From NCBI RefSeq assembly GCF_041361465.1, contig NZ_JBGKAC010000001.1:372001-436000 (forward strand): DNA of 64,000 bases. Reading direction: 5' to 3'. Below the pieces are notes generated by a model. The model did not search any database. It was not told where the DNA came from and saw only the letters and a program-made list of their open reading frames with translations. The translations under genes were made by a program, and so were the position numbers. Shown in pieces: positions 8,526-16,785 of the stretch (its first letter is position 1; every line of letters starts with the position of its first letter). Origin of the DNA: Halobaculum sp. MBLA0143. GTDB lineage: Archaea; Halobacteriota; Halobacteria; Halobacteriales; Haloferacaceae.

Positions 8526-10121
8526 CTACAGCAACAACAGTTCCGGCGACTCCAGCCGCTCCATCACGGTGTTCGTGAACTGTGCGGCCTCGGCGCCGTC
8601 GACCACGCGGTGGTCGATGGAGACGGACAACGGCATCGTCGGCGCCGCGCGCACCTCGCCGTCCTCGGCGACGGCGCGCTCGTCCAACTCACCCACCCCG
8701 AGGATGGCCGTCTCGGGGTAGTTGATGATCGGCGTGGCGTACTCCCCGCCGAACACGCCGAAGTTGGAGATGGTGAACGTGCTCCCGCGGAGTTCCTCCG
8801 GCGACAGCTCCCGGTTCCGTGCCCGGGTCGCCAGGTCGCTGATCTCCGCCGACAGCTCGACGAGCCCCTTCTCGTCGGCGTCCTCCACGACCGGCACCAT
8901 CAGCCCGGCGTCCGTCGCCACCGCGATGCCGATGTGGTAGTCGTCCCGGATCACGATCTGTTCGTCCTCCTCGTCCAGCCGGGAGTTGAGGATCGGGAAC
9001 TCACGGAGCGCGTCCACGACCGCCTTCACCACGAACGGCATGTAGGTGAGCGACACGTCCCGTCGTTCCGCCCGCGGGGCGAGCCGCTCGCGGGTGTCGA
9101 CGAGGTCGTCCACCGTCGCCGTGTCGTGGTGGGTGACGTGCGGGGCGGTGTACTTCGACTCCGCCATCTTCTCGCCGATACTGCGCCGGACGCCGCGGTA
9201 GGCGACCGTGTCGGCGACGCCGTCGTCCGACTCTGCCGTCGTGCCGTTCGTCTCTGCTGCCGCCGGTTCCGTGTCGGCGGTCGCCGTCGCGGCACCGGTC
9301 TCGGTCGCCGTGGTCGCCGCGGCGTCGGCCGCCTGCGCCGCCTGCTGTGCCTCGGCGTACGCCTGCACCTGCTCGGCGGTGACGAACGCCTCCCCGTCGC
9401 GGGTCTCGTCCGTGGGGACGGCGTCCAGATCCACGTCCTCCTCGTCCGCGACGCGGCGGGTCGCCGGCGCCGCGAGCGTCTGGTCGCGGTCGGCCGTCTC
9501 CACTGCCGTCGCCGCGGCGTCGGCCGTCCCGGCGGCGCCGTTGTCGTCGCCGGAGACGACCGACTTGGCGCTGTCTATGTCCACCGACTTCGGGCCGTCC
9601 GGCTCTTCACTCGTCGACTCGGCGTGATCGCGCACGTCGGCCACGGTGATTCGGCCGCTCGGGCCAGTTCCCTCTACGGCCGTGATGTCGACGCTACGCT
9701 CGCGTGCCTCCCGACGAGCCGACGGCGGGGCGAACACCCGTTCGTCGGAGACGCTCACCTCGCCGTTCTCGGCGTCGCCGGCCGCCGCCGGGGCCGCGTC
9801 CGCGTCGACCGTCGTCTCCGCGGGCTCGCTCGACTCGGCCGCGTCCCCAGCCGGGGTCTCGGCCGGCTCGTCGCCGCCCTCGTCCGTCTCGAACACGACG
9901 ATCACGTCGCCGACGGGCACCATCTCACCCTCCTCGGCGCGGAGTTCGGCGACGGTGCCGTCGAACGGCGACGGCACGTCCACCACCGCCTTGTCCGTCT
10001 CCACCTCGGCAACGGGCTGGTCTTCGGTGACGGTGTCGCCGGCCGAGACGAGCCAGCTGACCAGTTCGCCCTCTGCGATCCCCTCGCCCACGTCCGGGAG
10101 CTCGAACTCTTCGCGTGCCAT
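8526..10121 (-). CDS. 2-oxoacid dehydrogenase E2, lipoyl acyltransferase
   Basis: Core acyltransferase of a 2-oxoacid dehydrogenase complex, 531 residues. An N-terminal lipoyl domain has the lipoylated Lys44 in ETDKAVVDVPSP. Two peripheral-subunit-binding segments follow: residues about 128-168 (APPSARREARERSVDITAVE, GTGPSGRITVADV) and about 214-256 (APATRRVADEEDVDLDAVP), separated by Ala/Asp/Thr-rich linkers. The C-terminal catalytic domain ends with the active site IDHRVVDGAEAAQF (His near 504). Two binding domains are more than most archaeal E2 proteins have. The start is one base from the stop of E1beta. The complex could use pyruvate or branched-chain oxoacids; sequence alone does not settle which. 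Confidence 0.94.
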   Translation of the reverse strand: MAREEFELPDVGEGIAEGELVSWLVSAGDTVTEDQPVAEVETDKAVVDVPSPFDGTVAELRAEEGEMVPVGDVIVVFETDEGGDEPAETPAGDAAESSEPAETTVDADAAPAAAGDAENGEVSVSDERVFAPPSARREARERSVDITAVEGTGPSGRITVADVRDHAESTSEEPDGPKSVDIDSAKSVVSGDDNGAAGTADAAATAVETADRDQTLAAPATRRVADEEDVDLDAVPTDETRDGEAFVTAEQVQAYAEAQQAAQAADAAATTATETGAATATADTEPAAAETNGTTAESDDGVADTVAYRGVRRSIGEKMAESKYTAPHVTHHDTATVDDLVDTRERLAPRAERRDVSLTYMPFVVKAVVDALREFPILNSRLDEEDEQIVIRDDYHIGIAVATDAGLMVPVVEDADEKGLVELSAEISDLATRARNRELSPEELRGSTFTISNFGVFGGEYATPIINYPETAILGVGELDERAVAEDGEVRAAPTMPLSVSIDHRVVDGAEAAQFTNTVMERLESPELLLL

Positions 10122-10122
10122 G

Positions 10123-11127
10123 TCAGAACTCCACTGCGTCGCGGATGCCTTCGGCGACGCGCGCTTCGTTGGGCATGTAGTAGTCCTCCAGCGAGTACAG
10201 CGGGTACGGCACGTCGTAGCCCGTCACGCGCTGGATCGGTGCCTCCTGGTACAGCAACGCCTCCTCCTGGAGGATCGCGGTGATCTCGCCCGCGAGCCCG
10301 CCCGTCTTGGGCGCCTCGTGGACGACACACGCGCGACCGGTCTCCTGGAACGACTCCACGATCGTCTCGCGGTCCAACGGCGACACGGACCGCAGGTCGA
10401 CCACCTCGGCGTCGATCCCGTCGTCGGCCAGCTCCTCGGCCGCCTCCAGCGTCGGGCGGGTCATCGCGCCGTACGTGAACACGGACACGTCCGACCCCTC
10501 CCGGCGGACCGCCGCCTCGCCCAACGGCACCTCGTACGACTCCTCGGGTACGTCACCGCGGAACGCCCGGTAGATCAGCTTCGGCTCCAGGAACACCACC
10601 GGGTCCGGGTCGCGGATCGCGGCGATCAACATCCCCTTCGTGTCGTGTGGCGTCGACGGGATCGCTACCTTCAGGCCGGCCTCGTGGGCGTAGAACGCCT
10701 CTTTCGACTCCGAGTGGTGTTCCGGCGCCCGAATACCGCCGCCGTACGGCGCACGCAACACCATCGGACAGGTGTACCGTCCCCGCGACCGGGTGCGGAG
10801 CCGTGGCATGTGTGAGACGATCTGGTCGAATCCGGGGTACATGAACCCGGAGAACTGGCACTCCGCGACCGGCTTCATCCCCATCGCGGCCATCCCGACC
10901 GCAGTGCCGACGATCCCGGACTCCGCCAACGGCGTGTCGATCACGCGGTCGTCGCCGAACTCCTCGTACAGTCCCTCCGTGGCGCGGAAGACGCCGCCGT
11001 TCGCGCCGACGTCTTCCCCCATCACCACGACGTTCTCGTCGCGTTCCATCTCCGTCGCCAGCCCGTCTCGAACCGCCTGGACGAGCGTGAGACTCTGTGT
11101 CGCCGTCGTCTGCTCTTGTGTACTCAT
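10123..11127 (-). CDS. 2-oxoacid dehydrogenase E1 beta subunit
   Basis: Beta subunit of the thiamine-diphosphate-dependent E1, 334 residues, which with E1alpha decarboxylates the 2-oxoacid and acylates the lipoyl group of E2. The N-terminus (TLVQAVRDGLATEMERDENVVVMGEDVG) and the segment GGVFRATEGL are typical of E1beta. Start chosen at ATG 11127 (MSTQEQTTATQ). A strong Shine-Dalgarno sequence GGAGGAG lies five bases upstream, inside the last codons of E1alpha, whose stop is two bases before this ATG; translation is probably coupled. A GTG six bases further upstream is less likely. Confidence 0.95.
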   Translation of the reverse strand: MSTQEQTTATQSLTLVQAVRDGLATEMERDENVVVMGEDVGANGGVFRATEGLYEEFGDDRVIDTPLAESGIVGTAVGMAAMGMKPVAECQFSGFMYPGFDQIVSHMPRLRTRSRGRYTCPMVLRAPYGGGIRAPEHHSESKEAFYAHEAGLKVAIPSTPHDTKGMLIAAIRDPDPVVFLEPKLIYRAFRGDVPEESYEVPLGEAAVRREGSDVSVFTYGAMTRPTLEAAEELADDGIDAEVVDLRSVSPLDRETIVESFQETGRACVVHEAPKTGGLAGEITAILQEEALLYQEAPIQRVTGYDVPYPLYSLEDYYMPNEARVAEGIRDAVEF

Positions 11128-11129
11128 GG

Positions 11130-12248
11130 TCACTCCTCCGTGAACGCGTCGTCACCGTACTGCTCGCGGATCTGTGCGAACCGCTCGGCCTGGTCGCCCA
11201 GCGCCGGGGTCTGTTCCGCGTAGACGTGCTCGAACATGGACTGTGGGTCCGGGTCCGCCGTCGCCTCCGCCTCGTCGATCGCGGTGGCGACTTCGTCTTC
11301 GACGGACGACTGGATCGCGGCGACGCGGTCGTCGTCCAGGACACCCTGACTCTGCAGGTACGCCTCCAGCCGCGGGATCGGATCTTTCTCGCGCCAGCGT
11401 TCTTCCTCCTCCTCCTCGCGGTAGACGGAGGGGTCGTCGGCGGTCGTGTGAGCGCCGAACCGGTACTGGACGGCCTCGATCATCGTGGGACGGAGCTGTC
11501 CCTCCTCGGGGTCCTTGGCCTTCTGAAGCGCCTCGCGTGTGACACTGTAGACGGCCAACGGGTCCATTCCGTCCACCTGGACACCCTCGAAGCCGTACGC
11601 CTCCGCCTTCTGTGCCAGCGTCTCGCTGGCGGTCTGGCGCTCCCGTGGGACGGAGATCGCCCACTGGTTGTTGTTACAGAAGAAGACGTTCGGCGTGTCG
11701 AACACGCCCGCGAAGTTCAGCCCCTCGTGGAAGTCACCCTCGCTCGTGGCGCCGTCGCCGAAGTAACAGAGGAACGCCCGCCCCGGGTCGTCGTCGTCCG
11801 ACTGGAGCTTGTCCGCCCACGCCATCCCGGTCGCGTGCGGTATCTGAGAGGCGATGGGCACTGCGACGGTGAACACGTTCGTGTCCTCGTCCGGACTGTT
11901 GCCCCGTTCGTCACCCATCCAGTAGCGCAGCGTCTCTTTCAGTTCGAGCCCACGGACGACCGAGGCCGCGTGTTCCCGATAGGAGGGGATCATCCAGTCG
12001 TCTTCGGCCATCGCCATCGCCGAGGCGACCTGTGCCGCCTCCTGCCCGGACAGCGGCGGATACGTCCCCATCCGCCCCTGGCGGTTGAGCGACACCGCCC
12101 GTTCGTCGAAGTGGCGGGCGAGCTTCATCTGCCGGTACATCGAGACGAGTTCGTCGTCGTCCAGGTCGGGCACGTCACCGACGACACCGCCGTCCTCGTC
12201 GAGTACCCGTACCATACCGTCCGCCGGATCACGTTCGAGCGTACTCAC
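11130..12248 (-). CDS. 2-oxoacid dehydrogenase E1 alpha subunit
   Basis: Alpha subunit of the E1 decarboxylase, 372 residues, first gene of the E1alpha-E1beta-E2 operon. The thiamine-diphosphate motif is clear: GDGATSEGDFHEGLNFAGVF followed by FFCNNNQWAISVPR (GDG...NN). The phosphorylation-loop region RFGAHTTADDPSVYR is also recognisable. Start assigned to GTG 12248 (MSTLERDPADGMV), preceded by AAGGTGGG as a possible ribosome-binding site. The frame stays open upstream to 12386, but those residues have no family similarity. No E3 (lipoamide dehydrogenase) gene follows E2 in this window, so the complex must borrow E3 from elsewhere. Confidence 0.94.
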   Translation of the reverse strand: MSTLERDPADGMVRVLDEDGGVVGDVPDLDDDELVSMYRQMKLARHFDERAVSLNRQGRMGTYPPLSGQEAAQVASAMAMAEDDWMIPSYREHAASVVRGLELKETLRYWMGDERGNSPDEDTNVFTVAVPIASQIPHATGMAWADKLQSDDDDPGRAFLCYFGDGATSEGDFHEGLNFAGVFDTPNVFFCNNNQWAISVPRERQTASETLAQKAEAYGFEGVQVDGMDPLAVYSVTREALQKAKDPEEGQLRPTMIEAVQYRFGAHTTADDPSVYREEEEEERWREKDPIPRLEAYLQSQGVLDDDRVAAIQSSVEDEVATAIDEAEATADPDPQSMFEHVYAEQTPALGDQAERFAQIREQYGDDAFTEE

Positions 12249-12410
12249 GGTACCCACCTTTGCATACTTGCTTCTCCCGCTCTCGCGGCATAGTGTTTTC
12301 GTAAGTATTGCCACGCCCTCCGCGCGCGCCGTCGGCACGCTCGTCCGCGACTCGCACGCAACACCACTACAGACTAATACTGGCAACGGCTGCCGGGATT
12401 ACTGACGTTC

Positions 12411-12440
12411 CTTTTAAGTACTCCAGTTATCAGGCTGGAG
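12411..12440. promoter_or_regulatory. TTTTAAG box followed by an inverted repeat
   Basis: A TATA-like TTTTAAG at 12412-12418 is followed at once by the inverted repeat CTCCAG-(8)-CTGGAG (12421-12440). The layout repeats 50 bases downstream, just before the small peptide gene. Possible upstream promoter or operator; this is inference from sequence only. Confidence 0.35.
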
Positions 12441-12460
12441 TTGTGTTGTGTAACGCAGGG

Positions 12461-12489
12461 ATTTTAAGCTCGATTATAGAAAACTATAA
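12461..12489 (+). promoter_or_regulatory. Probable promoter and palindromic operator of the small secreted peptide gene
   Basis: TTTTAAG at 12462-12468 resembles a haloarchaeal TATA box. A perfect palindrome TTATAG-AAAA-CTATAA (12474-12489) lies between it and the expected transcription start, about 25 bases before the ATG at 12515. A protein bound there would block initiation. The stretch is much more AT-rich than its surroundings. Confidence 0.5.
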
Positions 12490-12514
12490 CTTGTACCGGT
12501 TACTCCGTACTAGT

Positions 12515-12787
12515 ATGGCTCGCAACGAGTCGACACGGCAGTCGCGAGCGCTCGGCCGCCTCCGTGCGGGCGCGCGGCTCGTGATCACCCTGGCACTCGT
12601 CGTCGGGCTGCTCACCGCCCAAGTCGGGTCGGTGGCGGCGACCGGCGGCGAGGCCGACGCAACGACCTCCGAGACTGATGTCGACGTCGAGTGTGGCTTC
12701 TGGAGTGCTCTCCTCGATTGGCTCGGCCTCGTGGACAACGGCTGTGCCAGTGCCCTCGAGAACGGGATGATCGGCATCGGCCCGTAG
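12515..12787 (+). CDS. Small secreted peptide precursor with two cysteines
   Basis: A 90-residue protein of no family I recognise. Residues 1-21 are basic, 22-41 are a hydrophobic signal-type helix (LVITLALVVGLLTAQVGSV) and a cleavage-like AA/T follows. The predicted mature part of about 48 residues starts acidic (EADATTSETDVDVE) and ends in an amphipathic hydrophobic tail with Cys60 and Cys77 (ECGFWSALLDWLGL, then DNGCASALENGMIGIGP). One disulphide could close a 16-residue loop. The gene has its own AT-rich promoter with palindromes. It runs convergently into the CHAT protease gene, with 30 bases between stops. Mature size, signal and tail recall small archaeal antimicrobial or signalling peptides, but that is inference. 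Confidence 0.75.
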   Translation: MARNESTRQSRALGRLRAGARLVITLALVVGLLTAQVGSVAATGGEADATTSETDVDVECGFWSALLDWLGLVDNGCASALENGMIGIGP

Positions 12788-12817
12788 TCGCCCCGACACC
12801 ACCCCCCAGTTTTCGGC

Positions 12818-14941
12818 TCACCGACGCTCGTCTAGCTCCTGCTGGAGGTCGTCGGGCCACCACAGCTGTTGTTCGAACACGATGGGCGACTGCGCGATGT
12901 TGAGGTACTCCTCCAGCTTCGACCGGGAGACGGAGTACACCCGCTCACGCCCCAGGAGGTACCGTCTGTTCGGGTCCTCCATCAGGGTCGCACGGGCGTA
13001 GCCACCGTGTGCCCACGTCTCTAGGTTCTCCGTCAGGATCCGGAACTCGTCGTCGTCGACGCGGAACAGCCACCGCTTCGGCGGGGCCAGCGCGTCGTTC
13101 TGTGCGACGACGTGTGAGCCGTCGCCGACGACGGCGTAGTCTTTCGGCATCAGGAGCTGCCGTCGGGCGTAGTCCAGCCCCCGCTTGACCGAGAACCCCA
13201 GCACCATCAGTCGGGCGAACGTGGTCCCCACCCGGGCGGCCTCGCTGTCGAGCACGCTCTCGAAGGTGACACCGCCCGCGATAGACCCCTTCCGGATCAA
13301 CGCCTCCCCCTCCGGGTACGACCCGCAGGCGTTGAGGAAGAACGTCCGTGCGTTCGACTCCGAGAGACTCTCCGTCGAGAGGTAGCCGTCCGCACACTCC
13401 AACCCCTCCCGTTCTCGGTGGCCGATGAAGTGGACCAGGTCGTGACCCGCCTCGAACGTCCGGGCCAGCTCCGCGACGGAGATGTTCTCTCGGACGGTGA
13501 TGTCGAGGTTCAGCTCGTCGGCCCGCGTCTCGTAGTGTTCGATGGCGCGGTCGTGTTCCGCTCGCATGTCCACGTTGTTCAACACGGCAGCCACGGTGAG
13601 CCCGCTCCCCTCGCTGTCGAGGTACTTCCGCCGGTTCTCGTACGCCTCGGGGAACGTCTTGAACACCTCGATCGGCACGTCGTCGGCGAGCCAGCCGTGT
13701 TCTTGACCCGGACCCAGCTCCGGCTGCACCAGGTCGACGTTCGACACCTCCCGCGTGACACGCCGGAAGGCGTCCGGCTCCCGGTCCGGCAGGTCGCGGG
13801 CGAACGTGTCGTTCGAGGACAGCTCCACCCACTCGTCTTCGGTCAGGTCGTGTGACTCCGGGAGAAAGAAGTGCGGCAGCTTCTGGAGCAGGTGCGACAG
13901 CGTCGGGACGTGGTCGAACGTCGGCGCGACGTACATCGAGAGGTGCCACTCCGGAAACCGGTCACGCACCGCGTCGAACTCCGTGTCGAGGTACGTCCGC
14001 AGCCGTTCTGCCAACGGGGCGTCGTACAGCCGCTCCGGATCCAACTCCAGTTCGTCGAACGTGTCCGCCACCGTCAGCCGCTCCCCGTGTGGCCCGGCGC
14101 TGCGGGCGACACAGTCCAGGTAGAAACACCGAGCCAGCGTCTCCGCAGTCCGTCGCTGGAACGTCGGCAGCTCCCCCAACGGCTCCACTCGGCCGGCGCC
14201 ACGCAACGCCGGCTCCGCGTCCGGCTCCACCCGTACCTCCGCTCCGAGGTAGTGGATCAGCGACGCCCCGGTGAACAGGTACGCCACGTCCGGCGGCACC
14301 ACGAGTTCGATCCCGGTGTCCGGCCGGTCGTCCGTCACCGTCTCCGGCACCTCCGTCCGGTCGCCGAACTCGATCCGAGGCGGCTCGTTCCGGAGCGTCG
14401 GCCAGGTGCGGTCCGGCGACGTGGTCTCGTTGGCGCTCCCCATCGTCGTCAGCGCCGTCGCGACACCCTCGACCGTCTTCGGGACCGTGACGGTCGCCTC
14501 CACGATGTCCACCTGGCTCTCGAAGGCGACCGCGACCGGCGTCTGCTCCCGAAACTGGAGCACGTACCGTTCGCTGCCCCCCTCGGTCGCCTCGAACTGC
14601 ACTGTCGCCGGCCCGTCACACCGGATGAACAGTCGCACGTTGGCGTCCACCCGCAGGAGGTACGGCTCCCTCCCGAGCCGTTCGGTCTCGTCCGGCGCCG
14701 CCTGCCGAACCTTCCCGGTGTCCAACTGGATCAGCTCCGTCACCACCGGCGGGAGTTGGAGGCGTCTGACGACGCCCGACACGGTGTGTTGCGGGTCGTC
14801 CGGACCCGTCTCCACCGTCGACAACGCGTCCGCGACCGACGGCCCCTCGGCTGCCGACGACCACCCCTCCGTGCCGACCACGACGGTGTTCTTCGCCGCG
14901 TCGGTTACCCGGATGCCGTCGTCCAGCCAGGTCGTTTCCAT
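12818..14941 (-). CDS. CHAT-domain caspase-like protease
   Basis: A 707-residue cytoplasmic protein without signal or membrane segment. The C-terminal third is a CHAT peptidase of the caspase/separase clan: the catalytic His is in LVHFIGHRERE (about residue 508) and the catalytic Cys in TFFLNACGSYPEGE (about residue 539), followed by the usual GGVTF strand and a helical end. The N-terminal 370 residues form a beta-rich acidic region (LRVDANVRLFIRCDGPATVQ) that may bind a ligand or partner; I know no name for it. The ATG at 14941 is preferred because AGGTG lies five bases before it; a GTG at 14947 is also in frame. It sits between lipA and the 2-oxoacid dehydrogenase genes, beside a small secreted peptide. 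Protease class is confident, substrate unknown. Confidence 0.85.
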   Translation of the reverse strand: METTWLDDGIRVTDAAKNTVVVGTEGWSSAAEGPSVADALSTVETGPDDPQHTVSGVVRRLQLPPVVTELIQLDTGKVRQAAPDETERLGREPYLLRVDANVRLFIRCDGPATVQFEATEGGSERYVLQFREQTPVAVAFESQVDIVEATVTVPKTVEGVATALTTMGSANETTSPDRTWPTLRNEPPRIEFGDRTEVPETVTDDRPDTGIELVVPPDVAYLFTGASLIHYLGAEVRVEPDAEPALRGAGRVEPLGELPTFQRRTAETLARCFYLDCVARSAGPHGERLTVADTFDELELDPERLYDAPLAERLRTYLDTEFDAVRDRFPEWHLSMYVAPTFDHVPTLSHLLQKLPHFFLPESHDLTEDEWVELSSNDTFARDLPDREPDAFRRVTREVSNVDLVQPELGPGQEHGWLADDVPIEVFKTFPEAYENRRKYLDSEGSGLTVAAVLNNVDMRAEHDRAIEHYETRADELNLDITVRENISVAELARTFEAGHDLVHFIGHREREGLECADGYLSTESLSESNARTFFLNACGSYPEGEALIRKGSIAGGVTFESVLDSEAARVGTTFARLMVLGFSVKRGLDYARRQLLMPKDYAVVGDGSHVVAQNDALAPPKRWLFRVDDDEFRILTENLETWAHGGYARATLMEDPNRRYLLGRERVYSVSRSKLEEYLNIAQSPIVFEQQLWWPDDLQQELDERR

Positions 14942-15049
14942 CGACACCTAGACGGTCCGTCCCCCCCGTCCATTTTGCTTTCGTTTCTACTCAAAATTAA
15001 TTGTCGTGTATCAATCTTTGTTGCGGCAGAAAAGAACGCGATGGGGTCG

Positions 15050-15991
15050 TCAGTCCCCGGCGCGGGCGGTCGTGCGGGCCGTCTCGACGGACTTCCCTTC
15101 GCGGACGAGTGCTTCGACGAAGAACTCTCCGGCCTTGTACGACGACCGGACCATCGGCCCGGAGGCACAGTAGAGGAACCCGAGCTCCTCTTCTGCGACC
15201 CGTTGCCAGGTGTCGAAGACGTCCGGGTGGACGTAGTCGAACACGTCCAGGTGTGACCGCGACGGCTGGAGGTACTGGCCCAGGGTGACGATGTCCACGC
15301 CGACGTTCCGGAGGTCACGCAGCGTCCGGTACACCTCGTGGTCGTACTCCCCGAGTCCGAGCATGATGCTCGTCTTCGTGTGGATGTCCGACTCCCTGTC
15401 CACCTGTTGGAGCACGTCCAAGGTCTGCTCGTAGCCCGCACGGCGGTCCCGGACGGGCCACTGGAGCCGTTCGACCGTCTCGACGTTGTGGGCGATCACG
15501 TCCGGCCCGGCGTCGACGATCCGACGGACCGCCGCCGGATCACCGCCGAAGTCCGGGATCAACACTTCCACGAGGATTTCCGGATCCCGGCGTTTGATCT
15601 CTCGAATCGTCTCCGCGAAGTGTCTGGAGCCGCCGTCTGCCAGGTCGTCCCGGTCGACGGAGGTCAACACGACGTAGTCCAAGCCGATCTCCGCGACCGC
15701 CGCCGCCACGTTCGCCGGCTCGTCTGGGTCCAACGGCTCCATCCCGCCGGTCTCCACGTCACAGAAGTTACACCCACGGGAACACCGGTCGCCCATCAGC
15801 ATGAACGTCGCCGTCCCGCCGTCGCCGCCACCCCCCTCGCCGCTCCAACACTCGCCCAGGTTCGGGCAGTTCGCCTCCTCACACACCGTGTGGAGGTCAC
15901 GCTCTCTGAGAGTCTCCTTGATGTCCGTGAACTCCCGTCCGGAAGGGGGTTGCGTCTTCAGCCAGTCCGGCTTCCGCCGCCGACTGCTCAT
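15050..15991 (-). CDS. lipA: Lipoyl synthase
   Basis: Radical-SAM enzyme of 313 residues that inserts two sulphurs into octanoyl groups on lipoyl domains. Both iron-sulphur sites are visible: the auxiliary cluster motif CEEANCPNLGEC near residues 37-48 and the radical-SAM CxxxCxxC in GDRCSRGCNFCDVE. The C-terminal region (YLQPSRSHLDVFDYV and GFLYCASGPMVRSSYKAGEF) is typical, including the RSSYKAGE motif with its conserved Ser. Start at ATG 15991 (MSSRRRKPDWLK). It serves the lipoyl E2 at 8.5-10.1 kb, but the CHAT/peptide pair now lies between them. An internal Gly-rich insertion (GEGGGGDGGTATF) follows the first cluster motif. Confidence 0.97.
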   Translation of the reverse strand: MSSRRRKPDWLKTQPPSGREFTDIKETLRERDLHTVCEEANCPNLGECWSGEGGGGDGGTATFMLMGDRCSRGCNFCDVETGGMEPLDPDEPANVAAAVAEIGLDYVVLTSVDRDDLADGGSRHFAETIREIKRRDPEILVEVLIPDFGGDPAAVRRIVDAGPDVIAHNVETVERLQWPVRDRRAGYEQTLDVLQQVDRESDIHTKTSIMLGLGEYDHEVYRTLRDLRNVGVDIVTLGQYLQPSRSHLDVFDYVHPDVFDTWQRVAEEELGFLYCASGPMVRSSYKAGEFFVEALVREGKSVETARTTARAGD

Positions 15992-16048
15992 ACTCACTAC
16001 GTGGACGGGGAGTGGCAAAAGGGTGGGGTTCTGTGTCGTCGCGCCGGG

Positions 16049-16591
16049 TCACTCCGTCAGCAGCCCGAGCGCCGCCTCCGGGTCGCCGTCCATCCGTCCC
16101 AACAGCTCCCGTGCCTCCGCTCGGGCGTCGCCGTCGACGGTCACACGCACCATCCCCTCGCCGGGCTGGCCGTAGACGACCCGCCAGCCGTCCGGCACGC
16201 AGACGAGCGCCGGCAGCGTCGCCAGGTCCTCCTCGCCGTCGACGTGGAGGACGGTCGACTCCTCCGCCGCGACGGCCTCGCGCAGCCGGACGAGCAGGTC
16301 CCGCGTCAGCGTCGCGGCGGGGTTGTCCACCCGAACACGCGACTCCTCGTCCGGCAGCGCCGCGGCGGTCGCGTCGCTCACCCGTTCTCGCTCCGTCTTG
16401 CCGTCGACCACCGCGACGCGGGGGGTGTGACCCGCCCGCAGGAGGTGTGCCGTCACCACGTCGCCGACGGCGACGACGGGAGTGTCCGCGCCCGCGAGCA
16501 GGGTGTCGGCGTCCTCGAACACCGACCCCAACGGCTCTTTGAACGCGTCCCGCAGCGAGGCCGGCAGCGTGACGACGGCGTCGTCGCTCAT
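16049..16591 (-). CDS. GTP-dependent dephospho-CoA kinase (DUF359 family)
   Basis: A 180-residue protein of the archaeal family that phosphorylates dephospho-CoA with GTP, the last step of CoA synthesis in archaea. Recognisable parts are the start (TLPASLRDAFKEPLGSVFED), VAVGDVVTAHLLRAG, VVDGKTERE, VDNPAATLTRDL and the end VDGEEDLATLPALVCVPDGW, followed by VVYGQPGEGMV. Its ATG overlaps the stop of spt4 by four bases, so it belongs to the rpoE'-spt4 operon, a common archaeal order. Confidence 0.93.
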   Translation of the reverse strand: MSDDAVVTLPASLRDAFKEPLGSVFEDADTLLAGADTPVVAVGDVVTAHLLRAGHTPRVAVVDGKTERERVSDATAAALPDEESRVRVDNPAATLTRDLLVRLREAVAAEESTVLHVDGEEDLATLPALVCVPDGWRVVYGQPGEGMVRVTVDGDARAEARELLGRMDGDPEAALGLLTE

Positions 16592-16785
16592 CTGACCTTC
16601 AGCGCGTAGCTGCCCGGCTCGTCGACGTTCATCTCCTCGCCGATGTCGGAGTCTTCCGGGTGGTTGACGATCACGTAGCCCGCCCAGTCCTCCGTCAGCG
16701 ACGAGGACCCACAGTTGTCACACGTCTGGCTGTCCGGCCCGTTGACGTAGTGACACTCCCGACAGGCGAGACGGTCCTCCGCCAT
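16588..16785 (-). CDS. spt4: Transcription elongation factor Spt4
   Basis: A 65-residue zinc protein that pairs with Spt5 and binds the RNA polymerase clamp to aid processivity. The zinc knuckle is formed by CRECHYV and CDNCGSSSL (two CxxC pairs), followed by the conserved LTEDWAGYVIVNHPEDS segment. Full family length. Its start overlaps the stop of the RNA polymerase E' gene by one base. Confidence 0.97.
   Translation of the reverse strand: MAEDRLACRECHYVNGPDSQTCDNCGSSSLTEDWAGYVIVNHPEDSDIGEEMNVDEPGSYALKVR

Noticed and set aside
7401-10283. 960-residue plus-strand open frame
   Set aside because: Lies opposite the E2 and epimerase genes; Arg/Val/His-rich shadow composition from GC-rich codons and no motifs.
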